This document shows positions 1 to 9,520 of a DNA stretch of 49,714 bases, piece after piece. The stretch is from Tritrichomonas foetus (lineage: Eukaryota; Parabasalia; Tritrichomonadida; Tritrichomonadidae): positions 3,223 to 52,936 of the forward strand of contig MLAK01000824.1 in the NCBI GenBank assembly GCA_001839685.1, given 5' to 3'. Below the pieces are notes generated by a model. It did no database searches. It was given only the letters and a program-made list of their open reading frames with translations, and was not told the origin of the DNA. Position 1 is the first letter of the stretch; each line of letters opens with the position of its first letter. The position numbers were made by a program, and so were the translations under genes.

Positions 1-129
1 AAAAAAAAACAAATAGAATAATTATTAATATGTAGTATTGTTATCGTTGTTTATTTTCATATTTATATATCAATATATATAAATAATGATTCAGATTTAG
101 AATATTATATCCCAAGAAATTTTCCTTAT

Positions 130-906
130 TTACGAATCCATGTTTTCTTCTTCAATTACATGTTTTGTAAATATTTGTTCTACTATTTCGTAAATTATAT
201 CTGTGTGAAGTTCAGTTGTTCGGCGCCTAGGCGCTAAATGTGTCTCAATAGTAAACATTACCGAATTAAGAGCGAGTAACAATTCTTCGTATTTTTTCCA
301 AACAGATATTTTTCTTGTAGGTTTTTGTGGTTGAGCTTGAGGCAGAGAAGTGACATGAAAATCCATATTTTCTTTGACTTCTGTTATCTGAGTTTTTACT
401 TTTCTTTCATTGATTTTTGTTTCCAATATGAGTTTCTTAGGGGAACTATTTCCCGAAATGTGCTGAACATCTAAAATTTGATTTAGAATTTGGGAGAGTT
501 CATCTCCTAGTCTTGATCCTTTTTTCCCGTTTAAGAGCCTGTCAGATACGTTTTCAGGGAGAGTTGCTATTAACAACTCATAGTTACTAGTAAGGGTTTG
601 ATGAAGATGGGTATAAGTCGAGACAAACCCGTTATTGTCTACAATGGCCCACACTAAAAATTTTGTTGGGTGTAAAACAGGAATTTTAGAGCGAACAAAT
701 TCATAAAAGGTTTGTAATGATGCACATGCTTGTCGAGGAGCAACAATCTCGATACTAGTTGTTTTTTTAGTTGATACAAGACATGAGTTTTTTTTAGTAG
801 AATATTTGAGAATTGAAGCAGTTTGTATAGGAATAGTAAAAAATTCAGCATTTGATTGTACATCCTCAACAGGAACCACATCAATAGACAGCCAATGTTC
901 AGACAT
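130..906 (-). CDS. Unrecognised 258-aa protein
   Basis: I do not recognise a family. The open frame extends three codons upstream, but the first ATG (complement of 904-906) gives 258 residues and is taken as the start. The protein is soluble, with no membrane segment or signal peptide. It has an N-terminal half with mixed hydrophobic stretches (FLVWAIVDNNGFVSTYTHLH is typical of a folded beta core), a basic and proline-containing linker around residues 175-200, and a helical C-terminus beginning near KKYEELLLALNSV and ending in acidic residues. It is transcribed away from the transposase gene, with a 581-bp AT-rich spacer between the two starts. Coding status rests on length and on a non-random, balanced amino-acid composition in very AT-rich DNA. 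The function is unknown. Confidence 0.7.
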   Translation of the reverse strand: MSEHWLSIDVVPVEDVQSNAEFFTIPIQTASILKYSTKKNSCLVSTKKTTSIEIVAPRQACASLQTFYEFVRSKIPVLHPTKFLVWAIVDNNGFVSTYTHLHQTLTSNYELLIATLPENVSDRLLNGKKGSRLGDELSQILNQILDVQHISGNSSPKKLILETKINERKVKTQITEVKENMDFHVTSLPQAQPQKPTRKISVWKKYEELLLALNSVMFTIETHLAPRRRTTELHTDIIYEIVEQIFTKHVIEEENMDS

Positions 907-1487
907 AGATAACAATGAAATGAAATGTTCATATTGAATTTATTTCTATGAAATTGAAAGCATTCAATAAAAGTATTTCGACACAATAAAGTTATTTCTT
1001 CATTGTGTGCTTAATTATTGCATCAATCTAATAATTCATTTTATTTATCAGTTACTTAATCCATTTTTTAAATATGATATCATATAAGTTTAATCAGAAC
1101 AAAGATAAATTAAGTATTAATTTTTTATTTGAAAATGGTTGAAAGTAATACATAGTTGTAAACGACTTTTTTTCAGATATTATTTTTTTTTATTTTTAGA
1201 AAAATTCTAAGAAATTGAAGCATCAAGAAAAGATAAAGAAAGTATTCAAAAGAAAATGGTTAAATAGAAAGTAGTTTTCGAGTAATTAATGGAATAAGAT
1301 ATCTTCCTCTACTTTTTGAGTGTGTATCCATAATTACTCATTCAGTTTTTCTTCTATATCTCTTTCGGCATCAATATTTCATGTAATATATCAACCAATA
1401 AGGTGAAAATAGGTAAGTTTAATTTTCTGTTTCATTCAATTTTCAAAAACATTGAAAAAAAGACAGTTCATTTCACCATTTGGTCTC
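907..1487. other. Intergenic spacer between divergent genes
   Basis: This is AT-rich DNA between the 258-aa gene (-) and the transposase gene (+), so it should hold the promoters of both. A GGTAAGTT string near 1410 resembles a splice donor, but no matching trichomonad acceptor (ACTAACACACAG) follows it. No terminal inverted repeat for the neighbouring transposase could be recognised here. I see no RNA gene. Confidence 0.5.
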
Positions 1488-2282
1488 ATGATAAAGGCAT
1501 TGGTTACTGACTTCTTTAAATCACCTCATCCAGGAGTTCACAAAAAACAACTATATCAGCAATTTCTAGAGATGCATCATGATGTTACAATATCATATTC
1601 ATATTTTTGCGAAGTAGCTAAAACAGTTACTTCAAAAAGGACTATTCGAACTGGAGCAGCAGACTGTAATATTAAAAAACTATCAGCAATATTAATAGAA
1701 AGATCAATTTTGAAAATTAATTATAAAAATACTTTCTCAATTGATGAAAAGCCCTTCATTCCCAAAAAATTCAATTTAAAATCAATGTACGTGCCAAAGA
1801 ATTATAAAGGTGGGATATACAAGCCTATATTTCATTCATGCAACCTTCCACCTTTATATATCATTGTAATGATAAACCGTTATGGTATCATTTCCTATGC
1901 CACTAGTTATGAACCTTTCAATACATTAACATTTAATTGTTTTTTAATGAACAACATTGAGCTTTTTGGTCGAAATTCCGAGCGGAAATATTTTTTGTTT
2001 GATAATGCCACCTTCCATAAACTTATGGATGAAACTAAAGATTTAGCAGCGACCAAAAATATTTCTTTCACATATACTTCTCCTAACTCCTGTTTCCTTG
2101 ATCCAATTGAAGAAGTTTTTTCAATAATAAATGAAATATTCATCAAAAAGTACTATGCAAAGATATTGAATGAAAAGAAAATTGCTCCATTGAATAAAGA
2201 AACCATGAAACAAATGATTTGCGAATCAATTGAAGAAGCTAGTCGAAACTTTACTATATTTTATCACAGAGCTTGCCTTTAG
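1488..2282 (+). CDS. DDE transposase, Tc1/mariner-IS630 type
   Basis: This is probably a cut-and-paste transposase. With the first ATG at 1488 (the frame is open from a TTG at 1452) the product is 264 aa. Three acidic motifs in the right order and spacing identify the RNase H-like catalytic core: FSIDEKPF (D86), FDNATFHK (D172, the usual DNAxxH block) and FLDPIEEVF (E208), giving 35 residues between the second and third acids. The upstream part retains some helix-turn-helix-like sequence (GVHKKQLYQQF). The family is usually about 340 aa, so the N-terminal DNA-binding region looks short. No flanking terminal inverted repeats or target duplication were found, so this may be a terminally eroded copy or a domesticated gene. 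The ORF itself is intact. The next gene is convergent, 454 bp away. Confidence 0.8.
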   Translation: MIKALVTDFFKSPHPGVHKKQLYQQFLEMHHDVTISYSYFCEVAKTVTSKRTIRTGAADCNIKKLSAILIERSILKINYKNTFSIDEKPFIPKKFNLKSMYVPKNYKGGIYKPIFHSCNLPPLYIIVMINRYGIISYATSYEPFNTLTFNCFLMNNIELFGRNSERKYFLFDNATFHKLMDETKDLAATKNISFTYTSPNSCFLDPIEEVFSIINEIFIKKYYAKILNEKKIAPLNKETMKQMICESIEEASRNFTIFYHRACL

Positions 2283-2736
2283 AGATTGAAATCAAAAATC
2301 AACTTTTTGAATAAAACTGCTATTTCTCAAAATAAAATTATCTTGAATTGTTCTTTGTAATTTTCCATAATTTTTATATTTATCTCTTATATTTTTTACT
2401 TTATATAAATATATTGAAAATTCTTGATAAATTGTTTTTTCAAAAATCCATTAGGTAATTATCCAAATAAAATTCCTTTGTTTCATAATTTTAGATCACC
2501 ATTATATTTAAAATACATTTTTCCCAAGTTTTGACACACTGAAACAAAATTCCCAGAAAAAACCAAAATGATATTTTTTATTCGGATCAAAAAATTTAAA
2601 AATCGGAGCGAGACATAGATCATTATGACATCCCAAAAAAATCTCAGAAGATGTATTAATTACAGCTATTTTTATCCATTTTTTTAATTTTGGAGTTTTG
2701 GGAAAAAGTGGATCGCGTGATTGGAAATTAACGTAT
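2283..2736. other. Intergenic spacer between convergent genes
   Basis: This holds the 3' regions of the transposase (+) and the ubiquitin-like chain protein (-). It contains a 10-bp inverted repeat, TTTTTCCCAA at 2518-2527 and its complement at 2698-2707, separated by about 170 bp. That is too short to call an element end. A GC-richer patch at 2598-2625 (ATCGGAGCGAGACATAGATC) stands out from the surrounding AT-rich DNA, but I cannot assign it. Confidence 0.4.
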
Positions 2737-4995
2737 TTATGTTCTTGTGAACACCACTGTATCTGTAAGACTTTGAATCATTACAGAAAAGTATGAAACA
2801 TTGCCGTTCACTTGATCAATAATTCGTGCAAAATCAGGCAAATGTTTGTTTCCAATTGCTATTCTTACATCATCAGGGTCAATTCCAGTTCCAAGTTTTT
2901 CAGCAACAATGGGTTTGGCATCTCTGACTCTGATAGTTTTTTGAAGTTCTAATTCACATGTTTGCTGATCTTTTCCAACTCTTTTGAATTTGAATATGAA
3001 GCAATCATGATTCGATGAAATTGCAACTGGTCCTTTTCCTTTTTTGATCAAAGTAAGTACTTCATTGTCAATATCATCATTTCCATCTTCATCATATCCT
3101 TCATCATATTCTTCATCTCTATCTTCTTCATCGAAAATAGTTGAAGGATTTGGTAAATTTACAGTTCCTCTGAGTGATCGTCCAATTGATTTTTCGAGAG
3201 CTTCTTGTGATTTTTGAATAGCTTCTAGGCTCTGCTTAGCATTTGGATCAACTTCACAAATAATTTCCATTTTTGGCTCGATTTCTTCTTCGTCAGCCAA
3301 TTCATCACCATGACAAATTAAAATAATGTTTTCAACAGCAGTTTTCAATATACCTGAAACGTGCGATCGAACAGAACCAATATTAGCTTGATTTTTGACC
3401 ATTTCAAGTTTCATTTGCTGACCACCAACAATCAGAATAACTTCGATGAGATCAAGTTTCGATTCGGTGAAACAAATTGATTCATCTTCATCTTCATTAT
3501 AAAAGCTCTCTAACTCCATTTCTTTAGATAAAAGTTTTCCATTATAAATTGCAACCAAGTTTTGCGTATTCTTTTCTTTTTCAATGATGACAAGAAGATC
3601 ACCAACAGTAGAATGCGGAGGCATTGTTCTAAATTTAAGACGTCCATTGTAAGAGCATCCATAATTCTTTTCTTCTGCCTCATCTACCCCTTCTAACTCT
3701 TCTTGTTGGGGTTCAAGAGATACAGGCATTGATTTTGGTTCAGGATTATTAACTTCGATGTGAAAATGTAAATGCGAATATTTTGATAGAAAAGTAATTA
3801 TTTCCATATTTGGATCGACGCTATCTTGAGATGTGTCATTTTGGAAGACTTTGAATGATGTTTTCACATGCTGAGTTAGTTTATTAATGACATCTTGAAT
3901 TTTTGCATCTGCTGGAACAATTATTTCTTTATTAATGATGTCTTTTTTCTCATCACCTTCATTTGGATAAATTGTGCATAAACACTTCATTTGAATATCA
4001 TTTTTCCCATCTTCAACTTTGATATCAGGAATTGTATTTGGTGAATTCCTAAAATCAAAAATTTTTAACTCAGGTTGTAATTCTTGACCATTATTAAAAG
4101 TAAATCTAAGATTGTCATTAGCAACTAGTGATTTAACATATGTAATGATTTCATTTTTGACAATGTTACCTGATTTCACTAATAATTCCCATTCAATTGA
4201 TTTACCATTCGATGATAATAATAATTTGGAGCGGAGATACTTATTGACATCAAACTCCATTGTCGTCGTTTTATTCTTTCTCTTTTGCATCATATCAAAA
4301 ATCCTTTGATTGGGATTAAGTTTTTTATTTTTATAAAGTAATTCAATCAATTTATAATCACGTTTTATGTTGTATGTTTTTTCCTTAAAGTTTAGTTTAA
4401 CCATAAGTTCGGTTAATTCTTGTATTGTGACATTCTCAGGAGATGATAAATAAGCAGGCTTGGGTGGATCTGTGAAAGTAAATTTAATGTGGTTTTTAAA
4501 AGGATATGCATTTAGTTGTTTAAATTCTTTATCTAACATATAATCCTTGAGGTAAAGAGGTATATTTTTCCTTCTGATGTGGTAATCGACAAAAACATAA
4601 TCTACATCATATTTCTTTTGTAGAAATTCGCATAAGCTTAAATCATTGTCTAATAAATTGACTTCATAATCGTAAATTTCGTTTACACCGTAAAATTGGA
4701 TAGGAAGTTTCTTTGTTTTCGTGTAGATAAAATATTGGTCTGCATGATTTCTTTTTAATAAATCTGTCATCATTGTTAGATCTTCATTTTCCCAGATTGT
4801 GTGCTCCTCTCCGTTGACCTCTATCTTAAATGAAATATCGGAAGTAGCCTCGGTTTGTTTTTTTGGTTCGACGAAAGATTTATAAATAAATTTCTTCAAG
4901 TCAATAAGTGGACTTTGTTTATTGACATCGACTGACTGTTTCTCTTTTTTGTAGGGGACTAATATTAAGACCAAAGTAGCTTTGTCTGTCGACAT
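2737..4995 (-). CDS. Tandem ubiquitin-like fold protein
   Basis: A 752-aa soluble protein that reads as a string of beta-grasp (ubiquitin-like) units. Visible units include residues around 1-95 (VLILVPYKKEKQSVDVN followed by a KKFIYKSF helix), a middle unit starting near MKCLCTIYPNEGDEKKD, one near GRLKFRTMPPHSTVGDLLVI with the typical loop YNGKLLSKEMELES, one near LDLIEVILIVGGQQMKLEMV with LICHGDELADEEEI, and a C-terminal one with TIRVRDAKPIVAEKLG and VRIAIGNKHL. A very acidic linker (DEEDRDEEYDEGYDEDGNDD) precedes the last unit. No C-terminal GG is present, so it is not a cleavable polyubiquitin precursor. A scaffold or proteasome-linked role is only inference. The start ATG is unambiguous. 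It is divergent from the MED14-like gene, 161 bp away. Confidence 0.8.
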   Translation of the reverse strand: MSTDKATLVLILVPYKKEKQSVDVNKQSPLIDLKKFIYKSFVEPKKQTEATSDISFKIEVNGEEHTIWENEDLTMMTDLLKRNHADQYFIYTKTKKLPIQFYGVNEIYDYEVNLLDNDLSLCEFLQKKYDVDYVFVDYHIRRKNIPLYLKDYMLDKEFKQLNAYPFKNHIKFTFTDPPKPAYLSSPENVTIQELTELMVKLNFKEKTYNIKRDYKLIELLYKNKKLNPNQRIFDMMQKRKNKTTTMEFDVNKYLRSKLLLSSNGKSIEWELLVKSGNIVKNEIITYVKSLVANDNLRFTFNNGQELQPELKIFDFRNSPNTIPDIKVEDGKNDIQMKCLCTIYPNEGDEKKDIINKEIIVPADAKIQDVINKLTQHVKTSFKVFQNDTSQDSVDPNMEIITFLSKYSHLHFHIEVNNPEPKSMPVSLEPQQEELEGVDEAEEKNYGCSYNGRLKFRTMPPHSTVGDLLVIIEKEKNTQNLVAIYNGKLLSKEMELESFYNEDEDESICFTESKLDLIEVILIVGGQQMKLEMVKNQANIGSVRSHVSGILKTAVENIILICHGDELADEEEIEPKMEIICEVDPNAKQSLEAIQKSQEALEKSIGRSLRGTVNLPNPSTIFDEEDRDEEYDEGYDEDGNDDIDNEVLTLIKKGKGPVAISSNHDCFIFKFKRVGKDQQTCELELQKTIRVRDAKPIVAEKLGTGIDPDDVRIAIGNKHLPDFARIIDQVNGNVSYFSVMIQSLTDTVVFTRT

Positions 4996-5156
4996 TTTGT
5001 TTGTTCGAGAGTAATTTTTGCCCGAATTTTTTTTTTTGAGGTGATATCATATTCAATTGATAAATGGCTGAAATCACTTTTTCTGTTTAGTTTTTTTCAT
5101 TCAATAAAAAATCATCTAAACGGTCACTAAATTAGTTCATAGATTTTCGCAAATTT
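4996..5156. promoter_or_regulatory. Divergent intergenic promoter region
   Basis: This 161-bp spacer separates the starts of the ubiquitin-like chain protein (-) and the MED14-like gene (+), so both promoters must lie here or overlap the coding ends. It contains a T tract near 5027-5037 and a TTCATAG string about 20 bases before the MED14-like ATG, which is loosely like a trichomonad initiator (TCA core). This rests on position only; no element is demonstrated. Confidence 0.35.
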
Positions 5157-8090
5157 ATGAATGAGCCCAACTTAGTTGAGCTCCAGCATATATTTCGCGC
5201 ATGCATTCATAAATCAGAAATGATGCTCCATCAAATACGAAAAGACCGTTATCATCAATCGCATGGATTAATTTCCGCATTTTATAAAATTCAAATCATG
5301 ATTTGTCGCCTGCTAATCTTATTTCGGTGGAAGAAGCGATCAACCTCTCATCATCTCAAAATTAAAATGGATCAGCAACATTTCCTTCAATTTTCTATGC
5401 CGCCTTTTATTCCTTTCAAGCCTTTGCCAAAATTTTCGGTTGCTGTTTTCGAGCCAAAAATCCTCGAGAATGTAGCTACAGAATTGTCAGTTTATTCGTT
5501 TGTTCAATCGTTATATTCGATGTTTTTTTCATTTCATGTTCTTTCCTTGAAAATTAGCCCGAAACATTTTATAATTAAAACCAAAGAATTTATAATTTAC
5601 GCAAATATCAAATCAAATAAAAAAGTTGAAATTCGAAAAATTGATATTCGATGGCCAGAATGTTTTTCACAAAACATAAAAGATGAAATGTACAAAAAAA
5701 TTATCGGTTCATTAATCCGAAAAAATCTTGAATTTTCTTTTACAAATTTCGAGAGATTTTGTGAAATTGCAAATTTAATACATAATATATATTTAATAGG
5801 TCAATTCACTTTCATTGTTAATGAAATCAGTAAATATAAACAAGATTTTTCGTTTGAAATTCTATATAAAAATGAAATGGAAGTTGAAATTTTATTTCCT
5901 GAAGGTTTTCGGCCTTATAATCGTTTTAGATTATCACTGACCAACAATAGAATCATATTTCGAAGTTTATCAACTTTATATATCGCTGATCCAGAGACAG
6001 CTTATGCAGAATATTCCAAAAGAACGTCAGAAGATCAATCGCCGCTTGTTCTTCGTAAGTTTTTTGAATTTGCTTTCATCGAATTCTGTCCTTCAAACAT
6101 TCAAGAAGTGATTACAAAAGTACGTGATTATCTTGTATATACACGTTTAATGATAGCTTTTGGAATGCTTCAACGATCAATGATATCTATGCCTTTTTTA
6201 AATATTGTAATTGAGTTGATTTGTCATGCACCTTCAATTTCTTGTTCATTTATCATTATTTCGTTATCAAATATCCCACGGATTTCATTATGTGTTGACC
6301 AACGATCAGGCGATATTCTCTTTCGCAATCTTGAGCCTTCACACTATGATTTATCTGCATTTGCACATTGTTTTGATGATGATGGTGCTGAAGTTTTACG
6401 ATTTTTGCAATATTTTATTATTTCCAGAATAATTAATTTCCATTTTCAAGTGTTGGGCCCACATTTTGGAATTTTAAACATTTCAAAATGCTTTACTATG
6501 CAAGATTATCGAAGATGGTGTTTCTTTATGACGTTGTCTTTTGCACCTGATTTCCAAGCCGTTTTTATAATTAGACCAGGAAGCCCAGATTACTATGTAA
6601 TGACAAAAGACTACAAATTAATCAAATCCAAGAAATTGACAGAATATATGAATATTAATAGTATTAGACGTACAATTACTGATGCCGTTACTTGCAATAA
6701 AGTTTTATTAGTTTCTTTACAACTTGAAAAAGAATTGCATAACATTGGATGTAAAGTTAAAAGACATGAAGGGCGAATGACAATTTTCATGAAACCGTTA
6801 ATAAAAGTACAATTGAAAATTAAAGCTGACGGTCATTGGTCACTTGCATTTCATCGACAGCATTATCCATTTTCACAAGCTGGTATATTAACTATAACAG
6901 GATCTAAATTCACCTGCAGAATGGCTCTCCGATTGATAAATATCATAGACGGAGTCACCAGTAATCGTGCGCTAATGAGAAACGCTTCAACAATGTGTGG
7001 AGCTGAATTTTCAATTGAGCATGATTTGTCTGCAACACTTTCTGTTGGTGGATATCATATTAATATGTCAATGTCACCATTTAGTGATTATTTCACTATG
7101 GGTGCATGTGGATATTTCGTATCAAATAGCTTTTCACCGCTTATTTTATTGGCCGATTTCAATAGATCATTCCCATTACCACTTAATTGGATGTTTGATA
7201 ACATTGATACATTTGGTTCATTTTTACACTCTTCTTTACCACCATTAATCAAATTCAAAGAAGTAATGAATTATGAAGGTTGGACGACTTCGTATTTATC
7301 AGCAACAGACTCTTTCTATTTGGTTTATAAAGAAAGAGTCACTTTGAATATTCAAATGAAACCACTTCAATGCTTTGCCGTGGTTATTCCAAATTTTGGA
7401 GTTTCTTCACTTTTACAGATACCTTTATCGATTTTCCCCAAGTTTTATCGTCTCATAAAGCTTACACATCATACATATAAAGTGCATTTAACAGAACTAG
7501 TTACACTTCGCGAAAGAGTGAGTTCGTTTTGTGAAGATTTTGCTGTTTTGAGTAAAGGTGGATTTCGTTTCACGAAAATTTTGGAACCATCAAAAGCAGC
7601 AGTGATGATTCCATATCATTCAAATATGCCATTTAACATCGTTGTTTATCTTGAAGCAACAAACATTACTGTTTCATGTGATGATGCCCCAATTATACCA
7701 AAATTGTTCACAAAGCTGGGAAAAATATTCCAAGAAAACCGTCTCATGTTTCGAAGAGGAATGCGCTTATTTTGCCACATATTGAAATGTGATCAGATTG
7801 TTGCGCTCTCCGCTTTTCGAATTGTTCGGGAATGTTTGAAGAAAAAATGGTGTCAAGAAATGATTTGGCAAAAATTCTTTTCTTATACAAAGGTTGATCT
7901 TGAAAGTGATAATTTTCAATGCACAATCCAAACACGCAGTTATCACACATTTGTTGATGTTGCAAAGCAAGCTTACCAACCAGTTATTACAGTACTACAT
8001 CAATCCAATGAACAGAAAGTATTTACAAATGTTGAGTCTTTTTGCGAATGGTTCAAACATGAGTCTCCTCTAGGATCCCTTGTTTTCTAA
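5157..8090 (+). CDS. MED14: Probable Mediator subunit 14 (RGR1-like)
   Basis: A 977-aa protein with the general layout of Mediator subunit 14, the backbone that links the head, middle and tail modules at RNA polymerase II promoters. The N-terminal helical region carries ICRLLILFRWKK, like the family's RLLAL..W segment. It is followed by a beta-rich segment (PKHFIIKTKEFIIYANIK) similar in position to the family's VANGRVKFRVEGEFE block, and by alternating alpha/beta repeats to the end, including ISLCVDQRSGDILFR, which matches the MED14 pattern of short strands with D..SG.i. No membrane segments or enzymatic motifs occur. Family members are roughly 900-1500 aa, so the length fits. The assignment is by pattern recall without an alignment; a lineage-specific protein remains possible. 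The ATG sits just 161 bp from a divergent start. Confidence 0.65.
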   Translation: MNEPNLVELQHIFRACIHKSEMMLHQIRKDRYHQSHGLISAFYKIQIMICRLLILFRWKKRSTSHHLKIKMDQQHFLQFSMPPFIPFKPLPKFSVAVFEPKILENVATELSVYSFVQSLYSMFFSFHVLSLKISPKHFIIKTKEFIIYANIKSNKKVEIRKIDIRWPECFSQNIKDEMYKKIIGSLIRKNLEFSFTNFERFCEIANLIHNIYLIGQFTFIVNEISKYKQDFSFEILYKNEMEVEILFPEGFRPYNRFRLSLTNNRIIFRSLSTLYIADPETAYAEYSKRTSEDQSPLVLRKFFEFAFIEFCPSNIQEVITKVRDYLVYTRLMIAFGMLQRSMISMPFLNIVIELICHAPSISCSFIIISLSNIPRISLCVDQRSGDILFRNLEPSHYDLSAFAHCFDDDGAEVLRFLQYFIISRIINFHFQVLGPHFGILNISKCFTMQDYRRWCFFMTLSFAPDFQAVFIIRPGSPDYYVMTKDYKLIKSKKLTEYMNINSIRRTITDAVTCNKVLLVSLQLEKELHNIGCKVKRHEGRMTIFMKPLIKVQLKIKADGHWSLAFHRQHYPFSQAGILTITGSKFTCRMALRLINIIDGVTSNRALMRNASTMCGAEFSIEHDLSATLSVGGYHINMSMSPFSDYFTMGACGYFVSNSFSPLILLADFNRSFPLPLNWMFDNIDTFGSFLHSSLPPLIKFKEVMNYEGWTTSYLSATDSFYLVYKERVTLNIQMKPLQCFAVVIPNFGVSSLLQIPLSIFPKFYRLIKLTHHTYKVHLTELVTLRERVSSFCEDFAVLSKGGFRFTKILEPSKAAVMIPYHSNMPFNIVVYLEATNITVSCDDAPIIPKLFTKLGKIFQENRLMFRRGMRLFCHILKCDQIVALSAFRIVRECLKKKWCQEMIWQKFFSYTKVDLESDNFQCTIQTRSYHTFVDVAKQAYQPVITVLHQSNEQKVFTNVESFCEWFKHESPLGSLVF

Positions 8091-8363
8091 TTTGTTCATA
8101 AATATATTATTTGCGTTTATTTTGTCTTTTCTTTCTATTCGTTTTTTGCTCAATAATCGTTGGATAATGGCCATTTACTTTAGTAACATAGTTTAATAAA
8201 TAATGCTTATTTCATCTGTAATGATTCATTGAATGAATCTGAGAAAAAAATGAAGGAGAGATTTTCAAGTTGAAGTTCTTTGTTGTTATAAAAAGTTCAA
8301 TTCACGGTAAAACTGGTCGCATTTAGGTATTTTTCTTTGCTTATTTGGCCTTTTTTCTCAATT

Positions 8364-8999
8364 ATGCATGGTGAACAACTTGATTATTGCAAAATGATAA
8401 TGAACCTTCTCAAAGTGCAGCCCGGCAATAATTTATTTTTAAATCCACCTGCTGAATTTGCTTATGAACCAACTTTTCAAACAATCGAAGAAAAATTATA
8501 TACATTTCAATTTCAAACGTATCTCGACTTTTATATCGATTTATCGTTTTTCTTTTTCGAACTCAGCGATTTTTATGAAAGTGACATTCCAAAACAACGT
8601 CAAATCGCCTATTTTCAACTAAAATTAAGGAAAAAAATCATGCATGCCCCAAAAACTTCAGAAAATATGAATTATTACCAGTTCAAAAAATTGTATATCA
8701 CTTTGAAAGATCTAATTTACATCACTGGCCACACTCTCAAGTTGAATAGTAACAATCAAACAGACAAAGAAATTTCCCGTTCAAATTCTTCAAATTTTGC
8801 ATCATTTATAAAGGATGAAGAAGTTGAAGAAATGCAGCGAAGAATTGACCAATCATCACCGGATATTTCTTTTAAAATTTATCGAATCATACGGCAATAC
8901 ATGCCTGATATGGTTGAAATACCAGAACACATGGAAATTTCGAAATCAAATTTGAATTCAAAAATTTGGAGGGCTCTCAAGAAACTTTTTGAAATGTGA
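8364..8999 (+). CDS. Unrecognised 211-aa helical protein
   Basis: I do not recognise a family. The open frame begins upstream, but the first ATG (8364) gives MHGEQLDYCKMIMNLL and 211 residues. The protein is rich in aromatic and charged residues. It has an aromatic helix (TYLDFYIDLSFFFFELSDFY, too polar at its edges to be a clear membrane span), a central helical part, a serine/asparagine-rich linker (SRSNSSNFASF) and a charged C-terminal helix. It lies 273 bp downstream of the MED14-like gene on the same strand. An unannotated partner of the transcription machinery is conceivable from position alone, but nothing in the sequence shows it. Confidence 0.65.
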   Translation: MHGEQLDYCKMIMNLLKVQPGNNLFLNPPAEFAYEPTFQTIEEKLYTFQFQTYLDFYIDLSFFFFELSDFYESDIPKQRQIAYFQLKLRKKIMHAPKTSENMNYYQFKKLYITLKDLIYITGHTLKLNSNNQTDKEISRSNSSNFASFIKDEEVEEMQRRIDQSSPDISFKIYRIIRQYMPDMVEIPEHMEISKSNLNSKIWRALKKLFEM

Positions 9000-9235
9000 T
9001 TTGATTATTCTTTCTGTTATGAGTTTCATAAAATTGTAAGCATCTCTGTAATTCCAAGAATCGAGGGAAAACGTTAGCTTTAACTATCCCCTTATGTGAA
9101 CCAAAAATTTAATTTCTGTTTGTAACAGTGATGTTCACAGAATTGCCATGTGATGGCTTTATGCTTATGCATTAAGAGCAAAAGGCCCATGAATCATTAA
9201 AATCTTGAGGGTATTTAAAAACAATCTTTATTTTT

Positions 9236-9270
9236 GATTTACAAGTGATCAAATCAGATTTACAAGTGAT
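9236..9270. repeat. 14-bp direct repeat pair
   Basis: GATTTACAAGTGAT occurs at 9236-9249 and again at 9257-9270 with a 7-bp spacer, inside an otherwise unstructured spacer. A pair of regulatory binding sites or slipped replication could each explain it. Confidence 0.7.
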
Positions 9271-9429
9271 TTATGAAGGAATTATACCTATGATTAAGTA
9301 GAGTTTCATATGATATATGTTACAACTTGTAATGCAGAATAGGCATAAGAATTAACCCACAAATCTAGCTGATCTATCAAGAGTAAAAGTGAAAATAGCG
9401 CGAGCGGTGAATTCAACCCGATCTATCTA

Positions 9430-9454
9430 TTTTTTTTTTTTTTTTTTTTTTTTT
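9430..9454. repeat. T25 homopolymer
   Basis: An uninterrupted run of 25 T lies 66 bp before the RNASEK-like start codon. It is the longest homopolymer noticed in the window. It could be a nucleosome-depleting promoter tract for the downstream gene or a Pol III-type stop. Its exact length is prone to sequencing error. Confidence 0.9.
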
Positions 9455-9520
9455 GAATTGAAATTACAGTTAAGGTGATTTTAACCGCTACCTTTTATCG
9501 TGTCATCTATTCAAAAATCA

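Larger units (their letters stand above)
9000..9520. other. Intergenic spacer with short repeats and T tract
   Basis: This 521-bp spacer lies upstream of the RNASEK-like gene. It contains a 14-bp direct repeat (9236-9249 and 9257-9270) and a GC-richer stretch around 9395-9425 (AGCGCGAGCGGTG) that runs directly into an uninterrupted run of 25 T. A poly-T run after a GC-richer, potentially structured stretch is what a Pol III transcript end could look like, but no A-box/B-box pair or cloverleaf fold could be made. Confidence 0.4.

Noticed and set aside
61..84. 10-bp AT stem-loop
   Set aside because: It is composed only of A and T in AT-rich spacer, so chance is a sufficient explanation.
654..986. 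110-codon minus-strand frame overlapping the 258-aa gene
   Set aside because: It lies on the same strand in another frame, has a low-information composition and overlaps the better gene; treated as a shadow.
1405..1460. Possible intron in front of the transposase (GGTAAGTT)
   Set aside because: No branch/acceptor motif follows, and the downstream frame is open without needing splicing.
2518..2707. 10-bp inverted repeat as the end of a mobile element
   Set aside because: Both arms lie on the same side of the transposase and no counterpart was found upstream.
9400..9425. tRNA B-box-like GGTGAATTCAACC
   Set aside because: No A-box at the right distance and no acceptor stem or anticodon arm could be formed.
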